From assembly GCA_963844695.1 (NCBI GenBank), contig CAWJPL010000035.1, forward strand, positions 124,001-188,000: a stretch of 64,000 bases of DNA, in the 5' to 3' direction. Numbering within the stretch: the stretch's first letter is position 1; every line of letters starts with the position of its first letter. Shown piece after piece: positions 18,499 through 26,817 of the stretch. The position numbers and the translations under genes are program-made. Below the pieces are notes generated by a model, which was given only the letters and a program-made list of their open reading frames with translations, ran no database searches and was not told the DNA's origin. The stretch comes from RYN-230 sp963844695. Lineage in GTDB: Bacteria > Actinomycetota > Actinomycetes > Streptosporangiales > Streptosporangiaceae.

Positions 18499-19478
18499 CG
18501 GTCATGACGCTGTCCAAGGCGCTCAACGCGGGCCTGCGCAAGGCGCTCGAGGACGACCCCCGGGCGCTCATCATGGGCGAGGACGTCGGCAAGCTGGGCG
18601 GCGTGTTCCGGGTCACCGACGGGCTGCAGAAGGACTTCGGCGAGAGCCGGGTGGTCGACACCCCGCTGGCCGAGTCCGGCATCATCGGCACCGCGATCGG
18701 GCTCGCCCTGCGCGGTTACCGGCCCGTCTGCGAGATCCAGTTCGACGGGTTCGTGTTCCCGGCCTTCGACCAGATCGTCAGCCAGCTGGCCAAGATGCGG
18801 CTGCGCTCGCTGGGCCACGTGACCATGCCGGTCACGATCCGGATCCCGTGCGGCGGCGGGATCGGCGCGGTCGAGCACCACAGCGAGTCCCCGGAGGCGC
18901 TGTTCGCGCACACCGCGGGGCTGCGCGTGGTGGCCTGCGCCAACTCCACCGACGCCTACACGATGATCCAGCAGTCGATCCGCTGCGACGACCCGGTCAT
19001 CTTCTTCGAGCCGAAGCGCCGCTACTGGGACAAGGCCGAGGTCGACCCGGCCGCCGAACTGGGTGACGCGCTGGCGCTGGACCGGGCCCGGATCGTGCTG
19101 GACGGCACCGACGTGACGCTGCTGTGTTACGGGCCGATGGTCCGGACCTGTGTGGAGTCGGCCGTGGCCGCGCGAGCCGAGGGACGCTCGGTGGAGGTCA
19201 TCGACCTGCGCTCGCTGTCCCCGCTGGACCTGCAGACCATCTGCGACTCGGTGCGGCGCACCGGCCGGTGCGTGGTGGCCCACGAGGCGCCGGTGACCGG
19301 CGGCCTGGGCGCGGAGATCGCGGCCCGGATCACCGAGGAGTGCTTCTACCAGCTGGAATCGCCGGTGCTGCGGGTAGGCGGCTTCTCCACCCCGTACCCG
19401 CCGTCGCGGCTGGAGGACCACTACCTGCCCGACCTGGACCGGGTGCTGGACGCCGTCGACCGCACCTTCGCCGTCTGA
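18495..19478 (+). CDS. bkdB: 2-oxoacid dehydrogenase E1 beta
   Basis: A 327-residue transketolase-like subunit: MTVMTLSKALNAGLRKALED, IMGEDVGKLGGVFRVTDGL, DTPLAESGIIGTAIGLA, and a C-terminal GRCVVAHEAPVTGGLGAEIA. The ATG overlaps the E1 alpha stop by ATGA, so translation is coupled and a stoichiometric heterotetramer is expected. The length is normal for the family. Confidence 0.9.
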   Translation: MTVMTLSKALNAGLRKALEDDPRALIMGEDVGKLGGVFRVTDGLQKDFGESRVVDTPLAESGIIGTAIGLALRGYRPVCEIQFDGFVFPAFDQIVSQLAKMRLRSLGHVTMPVTIRIPCGGGIGAVEHHSESPEALFAHTAGLRVVACANSTDAYTMIQQSIRCDDPVIFFEPKRRYWDKAEVDPAAELGDALALDRARIVLDGTDVTLLCYGPMVRTCVESAVAARAEGRSVEVIDLRSLSPLDLQTICDSVRRTGRCVVAHEAPVTGGLGAEIAARITEECFYQLESPVLRVGGFSTPYPPSRLEDHYLPDLDRVLDAVDRTFAV

Positions 19479-19489
19479 GAGGGCTGGTC

Positions 19490-21034
19490 ATGACCGAGTC
19501 TGCGACCACAGGACCGACGACCACAGGACCTGCGACCACCGTGCGCCGTGAGTTCCGCCTCCCGGACGTGGGCGAAGGGCTGACCGAGGCGGACATCGTC
19601 AGCTGGCGGGTGCAGCCGGGCGACACGGTGATCGTGAACCAGATCATCGTGGACATCGAGACGGCCAAGGCCATTGTCGAGCTGCCCAGCCCCTACGCGG
19701 GCGTGGTGGCCGCGCTGCTGGTGCCCGAGGGGCAGACCGTGGACGTGGGCACGCCCATCATCGCGGTCGACGTGCCCGGCCCGGCCGGCGGCGGGCCGGG
19801 AAGCGGTGGCCCGGCGGGCGCCGGGCCCGGGGCGGCTACCCCGGCGGCACCCGCCGGGACGAGCACGGCCCCGGCGCCCGGCCCGCCTGGCGTCGCCATC
19901 GACCCGGCCGATATCGCGGCCGCGGGACCGCGTCCCTCCTCCGAGGACCTGGTGCCGCCGGTCCCCCCGCCCGCGGAGCGGCAGGCCGTCCTGGTCGGCT
20001 ACGGCGTGAAGGCCGGCGCGACCACCCGGCGCCCGCGTAAGGGAGCCTCCCCTCCGGCCGTGGCCCCGGTGGCCCAGCGGGAGGCACCGGCGGGAAGTGG
20101 TTCCGTTGCGGATGCTCTGACGCCAGCCCGCGCGAACGGCGGGGCGGGCGGCCACCCGAGCGTGCTGGCGAAGCCGCCGGTCCGCAAGCTGGCCCGGGAG
20201 CTCGGGGTGGACCTGGCCGGGCTGGCCGGCACCGGGCCGGGCGGGTCCATCAGCCGCGACGACGTGCAGCAGGCCGCCAGCGCGCAGGACGCCCCGGTGC
20301 CCGCTCCGGAGGCCCAGGCGGCCTCGCCGGGCCCCCGGGAGGAGCGGATTCCCATCCGCGGCGTCCGCAAGCACACCGCAGCCGCCGTCGCCGAGAGCGC
20401 GCGGCGGGCCCCGCACGTGACCGAGTTCCTGCAGGTCGACGTCAGCGCCACGGTCGACGCGGTCCGGCGGCTGCGGGAGCTGCCGGAGTTCACCGGGGTC
20501 CGGGTGTCGCCGCTGCTGCTGGTGGCCCGGGCGCTGCTGGTCGCGGTGGCCCGGCACCCGATGATCAATTCGTCCTGGGACGAGGGCGCGCAGGAGATCG
20601 TGGTCAAGCACTACGTGAACCTGGGCATCGCCGCCGCGACCGAGCGCGGGCTGATCGTGCCGAACATCAAGGGCGCGGACGCGGCGAGCCTGCCCGCGCT
20701 GGCCCGCGCGCTGGCCGGGCTGGCGGACACGGCCCGGGCCGGCCGGGCGTCGCAGGCGGACCTGTCCGGCGGGACGATCACCATCACCAACGTCGGGGTG
20801 TTCGGGGTGGACTCGGGTACCCCGATCATCACCCCGCCAGAAGCGGCCATCCTGGCCTTCGGGCAGATCAGGGACGCGCCGTGGGTGGTGGACGGCCAGC
20901 TCGCGGTGCGCAAGGTGACGACGCTGTCGCTCTCGTTCGACCATCGCATCGTGGACGGCGACCTGGGCTCGGCCGTACTGCGCGATATCGGGGCCATGCT
21001 GCACGACCCGACCGTCATGCTGGCCTGGGGTTAA
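19490..21034 (+). CDS. bkdC: 2-oxoacid dehydrogenase E2 (dihydrolipoyl acyltransferase)
   Basis: 514 residues in order: a single lipoyl domain with the lipoylated Lys at about residue 60 (DIETAKAIVELPSP), a long Ala/Pro/Gly linker, an E3-binding domain near residue 230 (VRKLARELGVDLAGLAGTGP), and the catalytic domain ending LSFDHRIVDGDLGSA with the active-site His. It starts at ATG 19490, 11 bases after E1 beta, with GAGAGGG upstream. No E3 gene is in the window; dihydrolipoamide dehydrogenase must come from elsewhere. Confidence 0.9.
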   Translation: MTESATTGPTTTGPATTVRREFRLPDVGEGLTEADIVSWRVQPGDTVIVNQIIVDIETAKAIVELPSPYAGVVAALLVPEGQTVDVGTPIIAVDVPGPAGGGPGSGGPAGAGPGAATPAAPAGTSTAPAPGPPGVAIDPADIAAAGPRPSSEDLVPPVPPPAERQAVLVGYGVKAGATTRRPRKGASPPAVAPVAQREAPAGSGSVADALTPARANGGAGGHPSVLAKPPVRKLARELGVDLAGLAGTGPGGSISRDDVQQAASAQDAPVPAPEAQAASPGPREERIPIRGVRKHTAAAVAESARRAPHVTEFLQVDVSATVDAVRRLRELPEFTGVRVSPLLLVARALLVAVARHPMINSSWDEGAQEIVVKHYVNLGIAAATERGLIVPNIKGADAASLPALARALAGLADTARAGRASQADLSGGTITITNVGVFGVDSGTPIITPPEAAILAFGQIRDAPWVVDGQLAVRKVTTLSLSFDHRIVDGDLGSAVLRDIGAMLHDPTVMLAWG

Positions 21035-21072
21035 GCACCCCAAGGCTGACCTGCCGACCAGAAAGGACCGCG

Positions 21073-21372
21073 ATGTTCCGGCACGTTGTGCTGTTCACCT
21101 TCAAGCCGCAGACCACCACGGAGCAGCAGGAGGAACTGGCCCGCCAGCTGCGCACCCTGCCCGGGTCCGTCGGGGAGATCAAGGACTACCACGTCGGCCT
21201 GGACGCGGGGCTGAACCCGGGCAACTACCAGTTCGCGGTGGTGGCGGACTTCGACAACGTCGAGGACTACCTGGTCTACCGCGACCACCCGGTGCACCGG
21301 AAGATCATCGAGACGTACGTGCAGCCGATCATCGCCGACCGCTCAGCCGTCCAGTACGAGCTGACCTTCTAG
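21073..21372 (+). CDS. Dabb (stress-responsive alpha/beta barrel) domain protein
   Basis: A 99-residue single-domain protein: MFRHVVLFTFKPQTTTEQQE, LRTLPGSVGEIKDYHVGLD, then FDNVEDYLVYRDHPVHRKII, all characteristic of the Dabb ferredoxin-like barrel. Start ATG 21073 follows AGAAAGGA. It is 38 bases behind the E2 gene and probably in the same transcript. Its enzymatic role, if any, is unknown. Confidence 0.85.
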   Translation: MFRHVVLFTFKPQTTTEQQEELARQLRTLPGSVGEIKDYHVGLDAGLNPGNYQFAVVADFDNVEDYLVYRDHPVHRKIIETYVQPIIADRSAVQYELTF

Positions 21373-21392
21373 AAGGCGTCCTAGAAGGCGTC
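21369..21392. repeat. Tandem 12-bp duplication at a convergent gene junction
   Basis: CTAGAAGGCGTC is repeated head to tail at 21369-21380 and 21381-21392. The first unit holds the TAG stop of the Dabb gene and the second the stop of the facing acyl-CoA dehydrogenase. It looks like a local replication slip that left both frames intact. Confidence 0.6.
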
Positions 21393-23219
21393 TTCCGGGA
21401 GCTCCATCAGGTCGAGCGTGGTCGTCTCGGCGATCTGGCGCTCCACCGTCAGCCGGGGCAGCACCGTCTCCGCGAAGAACCGCGCGGTGGCCACCTTGCC
21501 CCGGTAGAAGGCCTCGTCCCGGCCTGCCCCCTGGTCCAGGGCGTCGAGCGCCACTTCGGCCTGCCGGGCGAGCAGCCAGCCGATGAGCAGGTCGCCGAGG
21601 GCCATCAGCAGCCGGGTGCTGTTCAGCCCGGCCTTGTAGACCTCGGCGGGCTGCTCCAGCGAGGCGAGCGCGTACCCGGACATGGACGCGACGATGGCCT
21701 CCACGTCGGCGACGGCCGCGGACAGCGCGGTGCGCTCGGTCTTGAGCCGCCCGTTCCCGGCCTCGCTGGCCGCGAACGCCTTGATCTCCCCGAGCACCTC
21801 GCCCAGCGCGACCCCCTGGTCCCGCAGGGTCTTGCGGAAGAACAAGTCCATGCCCTGGATGGCCGTGGTGCCCTCGTACAGGCTGTCGATCTTGGCGTCC
21901 CGGATGTACTGCTCGACCGGGAAGTCCTGGATGAAGCCCGAGCCGCCGTAGGTCTGCAGGGACAGCGTCAGCAGCTCGTAGGCGCGCTCTGAGCCGACCC
22001 CCTTGACCACCGGCAGCAGCAGGTCGTTGACCCGGACCGCGAGGTCACCCGCGGTCCCCGGCCCGGTGCCGCCCCCGGCCTTGGCGACCTGGACCGCGTC
22101 CTGCCAGGAGGCGGTGTAGAGCACCAGGGCCCGCATGCCCTCGGCGTACGCCTTCTGCATCATCAGCATCCGGCGGACGTCGGGGTGGTGGATGATCGTG
22201 ACCCGCGGCGCGGTCTTGTCGGTCATCTGGGTCATGTCCGCGCCCTGGACCCGCTGCCGGGCGTACTCCAGCGCGTTCAGGTAGCCGGTGGACAGCGTGG
22301 CGATGGCCTTGGTGCCGACCATCATCCGGGCGTGCTCGATGATCAGGAACATCTGGCGGATGCCGTCGTGCACGCCGCCGACCAGGGTGCCGACCGCCGG
22401 GCTCTCGCCGCCGAAGGTGAGCTCGCAGGTGGTAGAGGCCTTCAGGCCCATCTTGTGCTCGACCCCGGTGACCCGGACGCCGTTGCGCTCGCCCAGCTCA
22501 CCGTCCGGGCCGACCAGGAACTTGGGCACCAGGAACATGGACAGGCCCTTGGTGCCCGGCCCGGCGCCCTCGGGGCGGGCCAGCACCAGGTGGAAGATGT
22601 TCTCGGCCATGTCGTGCTCGGCGCTGGTGATGAACCGCTTGACGCCCTCGATGTGCCAGGTGCCGTCCGGCTGCTCGATCGCCTTGGTCCGGCCGGCCCC
22701 GACGTCGGAGCCGGCCTCAGGCTCGGTCAGCACCATGGTGCTGCCCCACTTGCGGTCGATGGCGTGCTGCGCGAACTGCTGCTGCTCCGGGGTGCCGATG
22801 GCCCACAGCACCTGGGCGAAGTTCGGGCCGCCGGAGTACATCCAGACCGCGGGGTTGGCGCCCAGGATCAGCTCGGCCACCGACCAGGCCAGCGTGCGCG
22901 GCGCGGCGATCCCGCCGAGCTCGGCCGGCAGGTCCAGGCGGAACCACTCGGCGTCCATGAACGCGGCGAAGGACTTCTTGAAGCCCTCGGGCATCGCCAC
23001 CGACGCGGTCGCCGGGTCGAACACCGGGGGGTGGCGGTCCGCGTCCGCGAAGGACTCGGCGATCGGCCCGGTGGCCAGGCGGTTCACCTCGTCGAGGATG
23101 CCGCGGGCGGTCTCCTCGTCCACGTCCGGGTAGGGCTCACGGCCCAGCAGGTCCTGGCGGCGCAGCACCTCGAACAGGTTGAACTCGAGGTCGCGCAGGT
23201 TGCTCTTGTAGTGGCCCAT
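21381..23219 (-). CDS. Acyl-CoA dehydrogenase (long, FadE type)
   Basis: A 612-residue flavoenzyme, longer than the ~380-residue standard form, with an N-terminal extension (MGHYKSNLRDLEFNLFEVLR) and extra C-terminal helices as in 600-residue FadE5/DmdC-like enzymes. Seen: GSTMVLTEPEAGSDVGAGRT and IEGVKRFITSAEHDM in the FAD/substrate region, and the C-terminal VEQYIRDAKIDSLYEGTTAI. It oxidises an acyl-CoA to the 2-enoyl-CoA. It is transcribed toward the 2-oxoacid dehydrogenase operon. Paired operator-like sites lie just upstream. Confidence 0.9.
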   Translation of the reverse strand: MGHYKSNLRDLEFNLFEVLRRQDLLGREPYPDVDEETARGILDEVNRLATGPIAESFADADRHPPVFDPATASVAMPEGFKKSFAAFMDAEWFRLDLPAELGGIAAPRTLAWSVAELILGANPAVWMYSGGPNFAQVLWAIGTPEQQQFAQHAIDRKWGSTMVLTEPEAGSDVGAGRTKAIEQPDGTWHIEGVKRFITSAEHDMAENIFHLVLARPEGAGPGTKGLSMFLVPKFLVGPDGELGERNGVRVTGVEHKMGLKASTTCELTFGGESPAVGTLVGGVHDGIRQMFLIIEHARMMVGTKAIATLSTGYLNALEYARQRVQGADMTQMTDKTAPRVTIIHHPDVRRMLMMQKAYAEGMRALVLYTASWQDAVQVAKAGGGTGPGTAGDLAVRVNDLLLPVVKGVGSERAYELLTLSLQTYGGSGFIQDFPVEQYIRDAKIDSLYEGTTAIQGMDLFFRKTLRDQGVALGEVLGEIKAFAASEAGNGRLKTERTALSAAVADVEAIVASMSGYALASLEQPAEVYKAGLNSTRLLMALGDLLIGWLLARQAEVALDALDQGAGRDEAFYRGKVATARFFAETVLPRLTVERQIAETTTLDLMELPEDAF

Positions 23220-23238
23220 GGCCGCCCCCAGTGAAAGC

Positions 23239-23276
23239 TACCGACGAGTAACAAGCTCCATAATACCCGTTAGTAA
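23239..23276. promoter_or_regulatory. Paired operator-like sites upstream of the acyl-CoA dehydrogenase
   Basis: TACCGACGAGTAA (23239-23251) and TACCCGTTAGTAA (23264-23276) share the pattern TACCnnnnAGTAA and are 25 bases apart, 20-57 bases upstream of the minus-strand ATG at 23219. Each is an imperfect inverted repeat of the TTACTnnnnAGTAA kind used by TetR-family fatty-acid regulators. The regulator itself is not in the window. Confidence 0.5.
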
Positions 23277-23320
23277 CCAAGATGGCTATCGGGACGGATC
23301 AGCTCTATCGGAGCGATCAG

Positions 23321-24265
23321 CTAGAGGATGTTCACCGCGCGGGCGATCACCAGCGCGCCCAGTGACAGCGACACCGCCGACTGGACCAGCATGGTCAGCT
23401 TCGCCCAGTGGACCAGCGGCATCACGTCGGTCGGGCTGAACGCGGTCGCGTTGGTGAACGACAGGTAGAGGTAGTCCACGAACCGCGGCTCCCAGTCCGG
23501 CGGGGTCAGGTCCTCCACGGTCATCTGCGGGAACAGGAAGTCCAGGTACTGGAACGTGCCGTGGGCGCGATGCACCGGGCCGCCCCGGTCGAACTCCCAG
23601 TACCAGAGGGCGAACGCGATCACGTTGGTGGCCCAGATGGCCGCGCCGGAGGCCAGCAACGGCCCAGGGTGCTTAGTCGCCGGGCTGATGGTCAGGATCT
23701 CCCGGATCAGCAGCACCGCCGACGCGGCGTTGGCCCCGGTGATCACCAGGATCAGCACGATGCTGACCCAGCGGACGAAGACGCCCCGCCGCTCGATCCG
23801 GACCGGGTTGGCGATGGCCAGGGCGAGCAGCACCCCGACTTCCAGGACCGGCAGCAGCAACGTCGGCAGCGGGCGCATGGACAGCTGATCCGGCAGCAGG
23901 CGCTGCAGGACGATCGCGAGGATGATGCAGATGGTCACCGGCCAGCGCGGTTCACCCCGGGTGCGGCGCCGCCAGGCGGGCAGGTCCCGCACGTCGGTCG
24001 CGGCCTCGTGCTCGGCGTGCTCGGCCCTGGTCACCAAGGCGTACCAGACCGGGTTACGGACCCGGCCGGGGTGCGGCGGGCGGAGCATGCGGTTGCTCCC
24101 GACCGGGCGCCGCGGCGGGCGGCCGTCAGCGGCTCCCGGCGGCGCACCGGCAGGCCCGGGTGGCCCGCCGGCCCGCCCGGGCGCAGGCCCGTCCGGCCCG
24201 GCCGGGCCCAGCTGCGCGGACGGTCTTCCCGGCTCGCCCGTCCCGGAAGGCGGCTCTGGCTCCAT
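23321..24265 (-). CDS. Multi-pass membrane protein, function unknown
   Basis: 314 residues. The first ~75 are Pro/Gly-rich and cytoplasmic. After RRRTRGEPRWPVTICIILAI come about five hydrophobic segments. A re-entrant-like stretch DYLYLSFTNATAFSPTDVMP before the last helix resembles the pore loop region of two-TM ion channels (YFSxTxxTTxGxxD), without a clear selectivity filter. Channel activity is only a suggestion. It lies between the two acyl-CoA dehydrogenase genes. Confidence 0.6.
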   Translation of the reverse strand: MEPEPPSGTGEPGRPSAQLGPAGPDGPAPGRAGGPPGPAGAPPGAADGRPPRRPVGSNRMLRPPHPGRVRNPVWYALVTRAEHAEHEAATDVRDLPAWRRRTRGEPRWPVTICIILAIVLQRLLPDQLSMRPLPTLLLPVLEVGVLLALAIANPVRIERRGVFVRWVSIVLILVITGANAASAVLLIREILTISPATKHPGPLLASGAAIWATNVIAFALWYWEFDRGGPVHRAHGTFQYLDFLFPQMTVEDLTPPDWEPRFVDYLYLSFTNATAFSPTDVMPLVHWAKLTMLVQSAVSLSLGALVIARAVNIL

Positions 24266-24398
24266 CTACCCATTGTTGACCTGGCCGGCCCGTGCTCCGG
24301 CGTACTTACCCCCGGATTCCCGCCGGCCGGATCTCGCTTTACCGTCTGCCGCTTCTTAGTGTGGCGGCACGGGCATCACTCCCACAGCGAGGTGAAGC

Positions 24399-26711
24399 AT
24401 GGCGCTCGGTGTCAGCGAAGAGCATCTGGAACTGGCCGCGTCGGTCCGCGGCTGGGCTGAGCGGCACGGCGGCCCCGAGGTAGCGGCGGACAGTTACCCC
24501 GGGGTGCTGCGGGCCGGCCTGGCCGCCCAGGGCCTGCTCGGCCTGCACCTGCCGGAGGAGTACGGCGGCCAGGGCTACGGCCTCAGCGAGCAGGCGGTGG
24601 CCCTGGAGGAGCTGGGCCGCGCCCTGGTCCCGGGAGGCTTCCTGCCCACGGTGCTGGCCAGCGCACTGCTGGCCCGGGCGGGTAACCCCGCGGGAAACAC
24701 GGACATCGCCAAACTCCTGGCCGGGCTGGCGGACGGCTCACGGACCGGGGCGCTCGGCCTGGCCACCGGGCTGACCGGCACGATCAGCGACGACGTGCTG
24801 ACCCTCGACGGCGAGTCGGCCCCGGTCCTCGGCGCAGGCCTGGCCGACCTGCTGGTCTTGCCCGTCCGTGCGCCGACCGGGGACGACGAGCTGTGGGCCG
24901 TGGTCAACGCCGCGGACCTGGTCGTCACCGGGCTGGACAGCCTGGACCAGACCCGCCCGCTGGCCGTGGTCAGCGCCAGCGGCGTCCGGGTGCCCGCCGG
25001 GCGGATCCTGCCCGGCCTGACCAGGACCCAGGTCACGTCGCTGACGGCGGCACTGTTCGCGGCCGAGGCGTGCGGCATCGCCGACTGGGCGGTGCAGACG
25101 GCGGCGGACTACGCCCGGGTCCGGCACCAGTTCGGCCGGCCGATCGGCCAGTTCCAGGCGGTCAAGCACCGGTGCGCCCGGATGCTCACCGCGGCCGAGC
25201 AGGCTGCCGCGGCCAGCTGGGACGCGGTGGCCGCGTGCGACGCCCGGGACGACGCCGGGACACCGGCACCCGGTGAGTTCGCCGCGGCGGTGGCCGCGGT
25301 CGTGGCCCTCGACGCGGCGGTCAGCTGCACCCACGAGTGCATCCAGGTTCTCGGCGGGATCGGCTACACCTGGGAACACCCGGCCCACCGCTACTACCGG
25401 CGCGCGCTGTCGCTGCGCGCGCTGCTCGGCCCGCCCGGGCCGTGGGCCCGCCGGGTCGCGGAGCTGGCCCTGGACGGCGCCCGCAGGCCCGTCCGGGTCG
25501 ACCTGCCCGCGGACGCCGAGCCGCTGCGCACCGGGATCCGGGCCGAGCTGGCCGCGATCGCGGCGCTGGAGCCCCCGGCCCGCGCGGCCGCGCTGGCGGC
25601 CGGCGGCTGGGTGGTCCCGCACCTGCCCGCGCCCTGGGGCCGCGCGGCCGGGCCGCTGGAGCAGCTGGTCATCGCGGAGGAGATGAAGCAGGCTGGGCTG
25701 CGTGCCCCGGCCCTGCTGATCGGCGCCTGGGTGGTACCGGCCCTCGTCAGCTACGGCACCCCGGCGCAGCAGGAACGTTTCCTGCCCGCCACGCTGCGCG
25801 GCGAGATCACCTGGTGCCAGCTGTTCAGCGAGCCCGGCGCCGGGTCGGACCTGGCCGGGCTGACCACCCGCGCGGAGCGGGTGACCGGGGACGGCGAGAC
25901 AGGCGGGGGCTGGCGCCTGACCGGCCAGAAGGTCTGGACCTCGCTGGCCATGGAAGCGGACTGGGCCATCTGCGTGGCCCGCACGGACCCGTCCACCCGG
26001 CGCCACGCGGGCATCACCTACTTCCTGGTGGACATGAAGTCACCGGGGGTCAGCGTGCGCCCGCTGCGTGAGATCACCGGGGACGCCCTGTTCAACGAGG
26101 TCTTCCTGGATGGTGTGCAGGTGCCGGACGACCTGGTGGTGGGCGAGGTCGGCGACGGCTGGCGGGTGGCCAGGACCACGCTGGCCAACGAGCGGGTGTC
26201 GCTGTCGCGGACCTGGACGTTCGGCAGCGGCGCGCCGGAACTGCTGGACGTGCTGCGCGGGCAGGACGAGGCCGCCCGGCAGGCCTGGCTCGAGCAGGCC
26301 GGGCAGCTGGTGGCTGAGGGGCACGCCCTCGACGTCCTCGGCATGCGGGTCACCCTGAAGCAGCTGTCCGGCACCGAGCCGGGAGCGACCGGCAGCGTAC
26401 GCAAGCTGCTGGGCATGCGGCACGCGCAGCAGGTCGCGGAGTTGTGCTGGTCCATGCAGGGTCCGGCGGGCGCGCTCGGATTCCCGGCCGGCGGTACGCG
26501 CGGCCCGCGCCCGGCCGGATCACAGCCAGCCGGATCACGGCCGGCCGGATCACAGTGGGCCGCGTCCCAGTCGGCTGGCTCCCATTGGGCCCGGCAGGTC
26601 CTGCTGACCAGGGCGCTGACCATCGGCGGGGGGACCACCGACATCCAGCTGAACATCATCGGTGAGCGGATCCTCGGCCTGCCCCGCGACCCGGAGCCAC
26701 CGACCGGATAA
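24399..26711 (+). CDS. Two-domain acyl-CoA dehydrogenase fusion (FadE34-like)
   Basis: 770 residues with two acyl-CoA dehydrogenase modules in tandem. Module 1 (MALGVSEEHLELAASVRGWA ... YARVRHQFGRPIGQFQAVKH, QVLGGIGYTWEHPAHRYYRR) runs to about residue 360; module 2 (CQLFSEPGAGSDLAGLTTRA, LTGQKVWTSLAMEADWAICV) follows. Such fusions replace the alpha2beta2 heterotetramers of actinobacterial steroid side-chain and bile-acid oxidation (FadE34/ChsE3). A low-complexity AGSxPAGSQ insertion (26.50-26.58 kb) interrupts the C-terminal region just before the conserved LTRALTIGGGTTDIQLNII. The substrate cannot be read. Confidence 0.85.
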   Translation: MALGVSEEHLELAASVRGWAERHGGPEVAADSYPGVLRAGLAAQGLLGLHLPEEYGGQGYGLSEQAVALEELGRALVPGGFLPTVLASALLARAGNPAGNTDIAKLLAGLADGSRTGALGLATGLTGTISDDVLTLDGESAPVLGAGLADLLVLPVRAPTGDDELWAVVNAADLVVTGLDSLDQTRPLAVVSASGVRVPAGRILPGLTRTQVTSLTAALFAAEACGIADWAVQTAADYARVRHQFGRPIGQFQAVKHRCARMLTAAEQAAAASWDAVAACDARDDAGTPAPGEFAAAVAAVVALDAAVSCTHECIQVLGGIGYTWEHPAHRYYRRALSLRALLGPPGPWARRVAELALDGARRPVRVDLPADAEPLRTGIRAELAAIAALEPPARAAALAAGGWVVPHLPAPWGRAAGPLEQLVIAEEMKQAGLRAPALLIGAWVVPALVSYGTPAQQERFLPATLRGEITWCQLFSEPGAGSDLAGLTTRAERVTGDGETGGGWRLTGQKVWTSLAMEADWAICVARTDPSTRRHAGITYFLVDMKSPGVSVRPLREITGDALFNEVFLDGVQVPDDLVVGEVGDGWRVARTTLANERVSLSRTWTFGSGAPELLDVLRGQDEAARQAWLEQAGQLVAEGHALDVLGMRVTLKQLSGTEPGATGSVRKLLGMRHAQQVAELCWSMQGPAGALGFPAGGTRGPRPAGSQPAGSRPAGSQWAASQSAGSHWARQVLLTRALTIGGGTTDIQLNIIGERILGLPRDPEPPTG

Positions 26712-26817
26712 CCCTCCAGATAAGCGATATGACCGGCAATCCACGGGACACGCCCTGGGTCCCGGCCAATCCCTGCTCGCCGCGCTAGCCTACTGAGAGC
26801 CGGCATCTGGGGGGCCT

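Noticed and set aside
19421..21043. A 540-codon minus-strand frame opposite the E2 gene
   Set aside because: It is the reverse reading of lipoyl and catalytic domains that are unambiguous on the plus strand.
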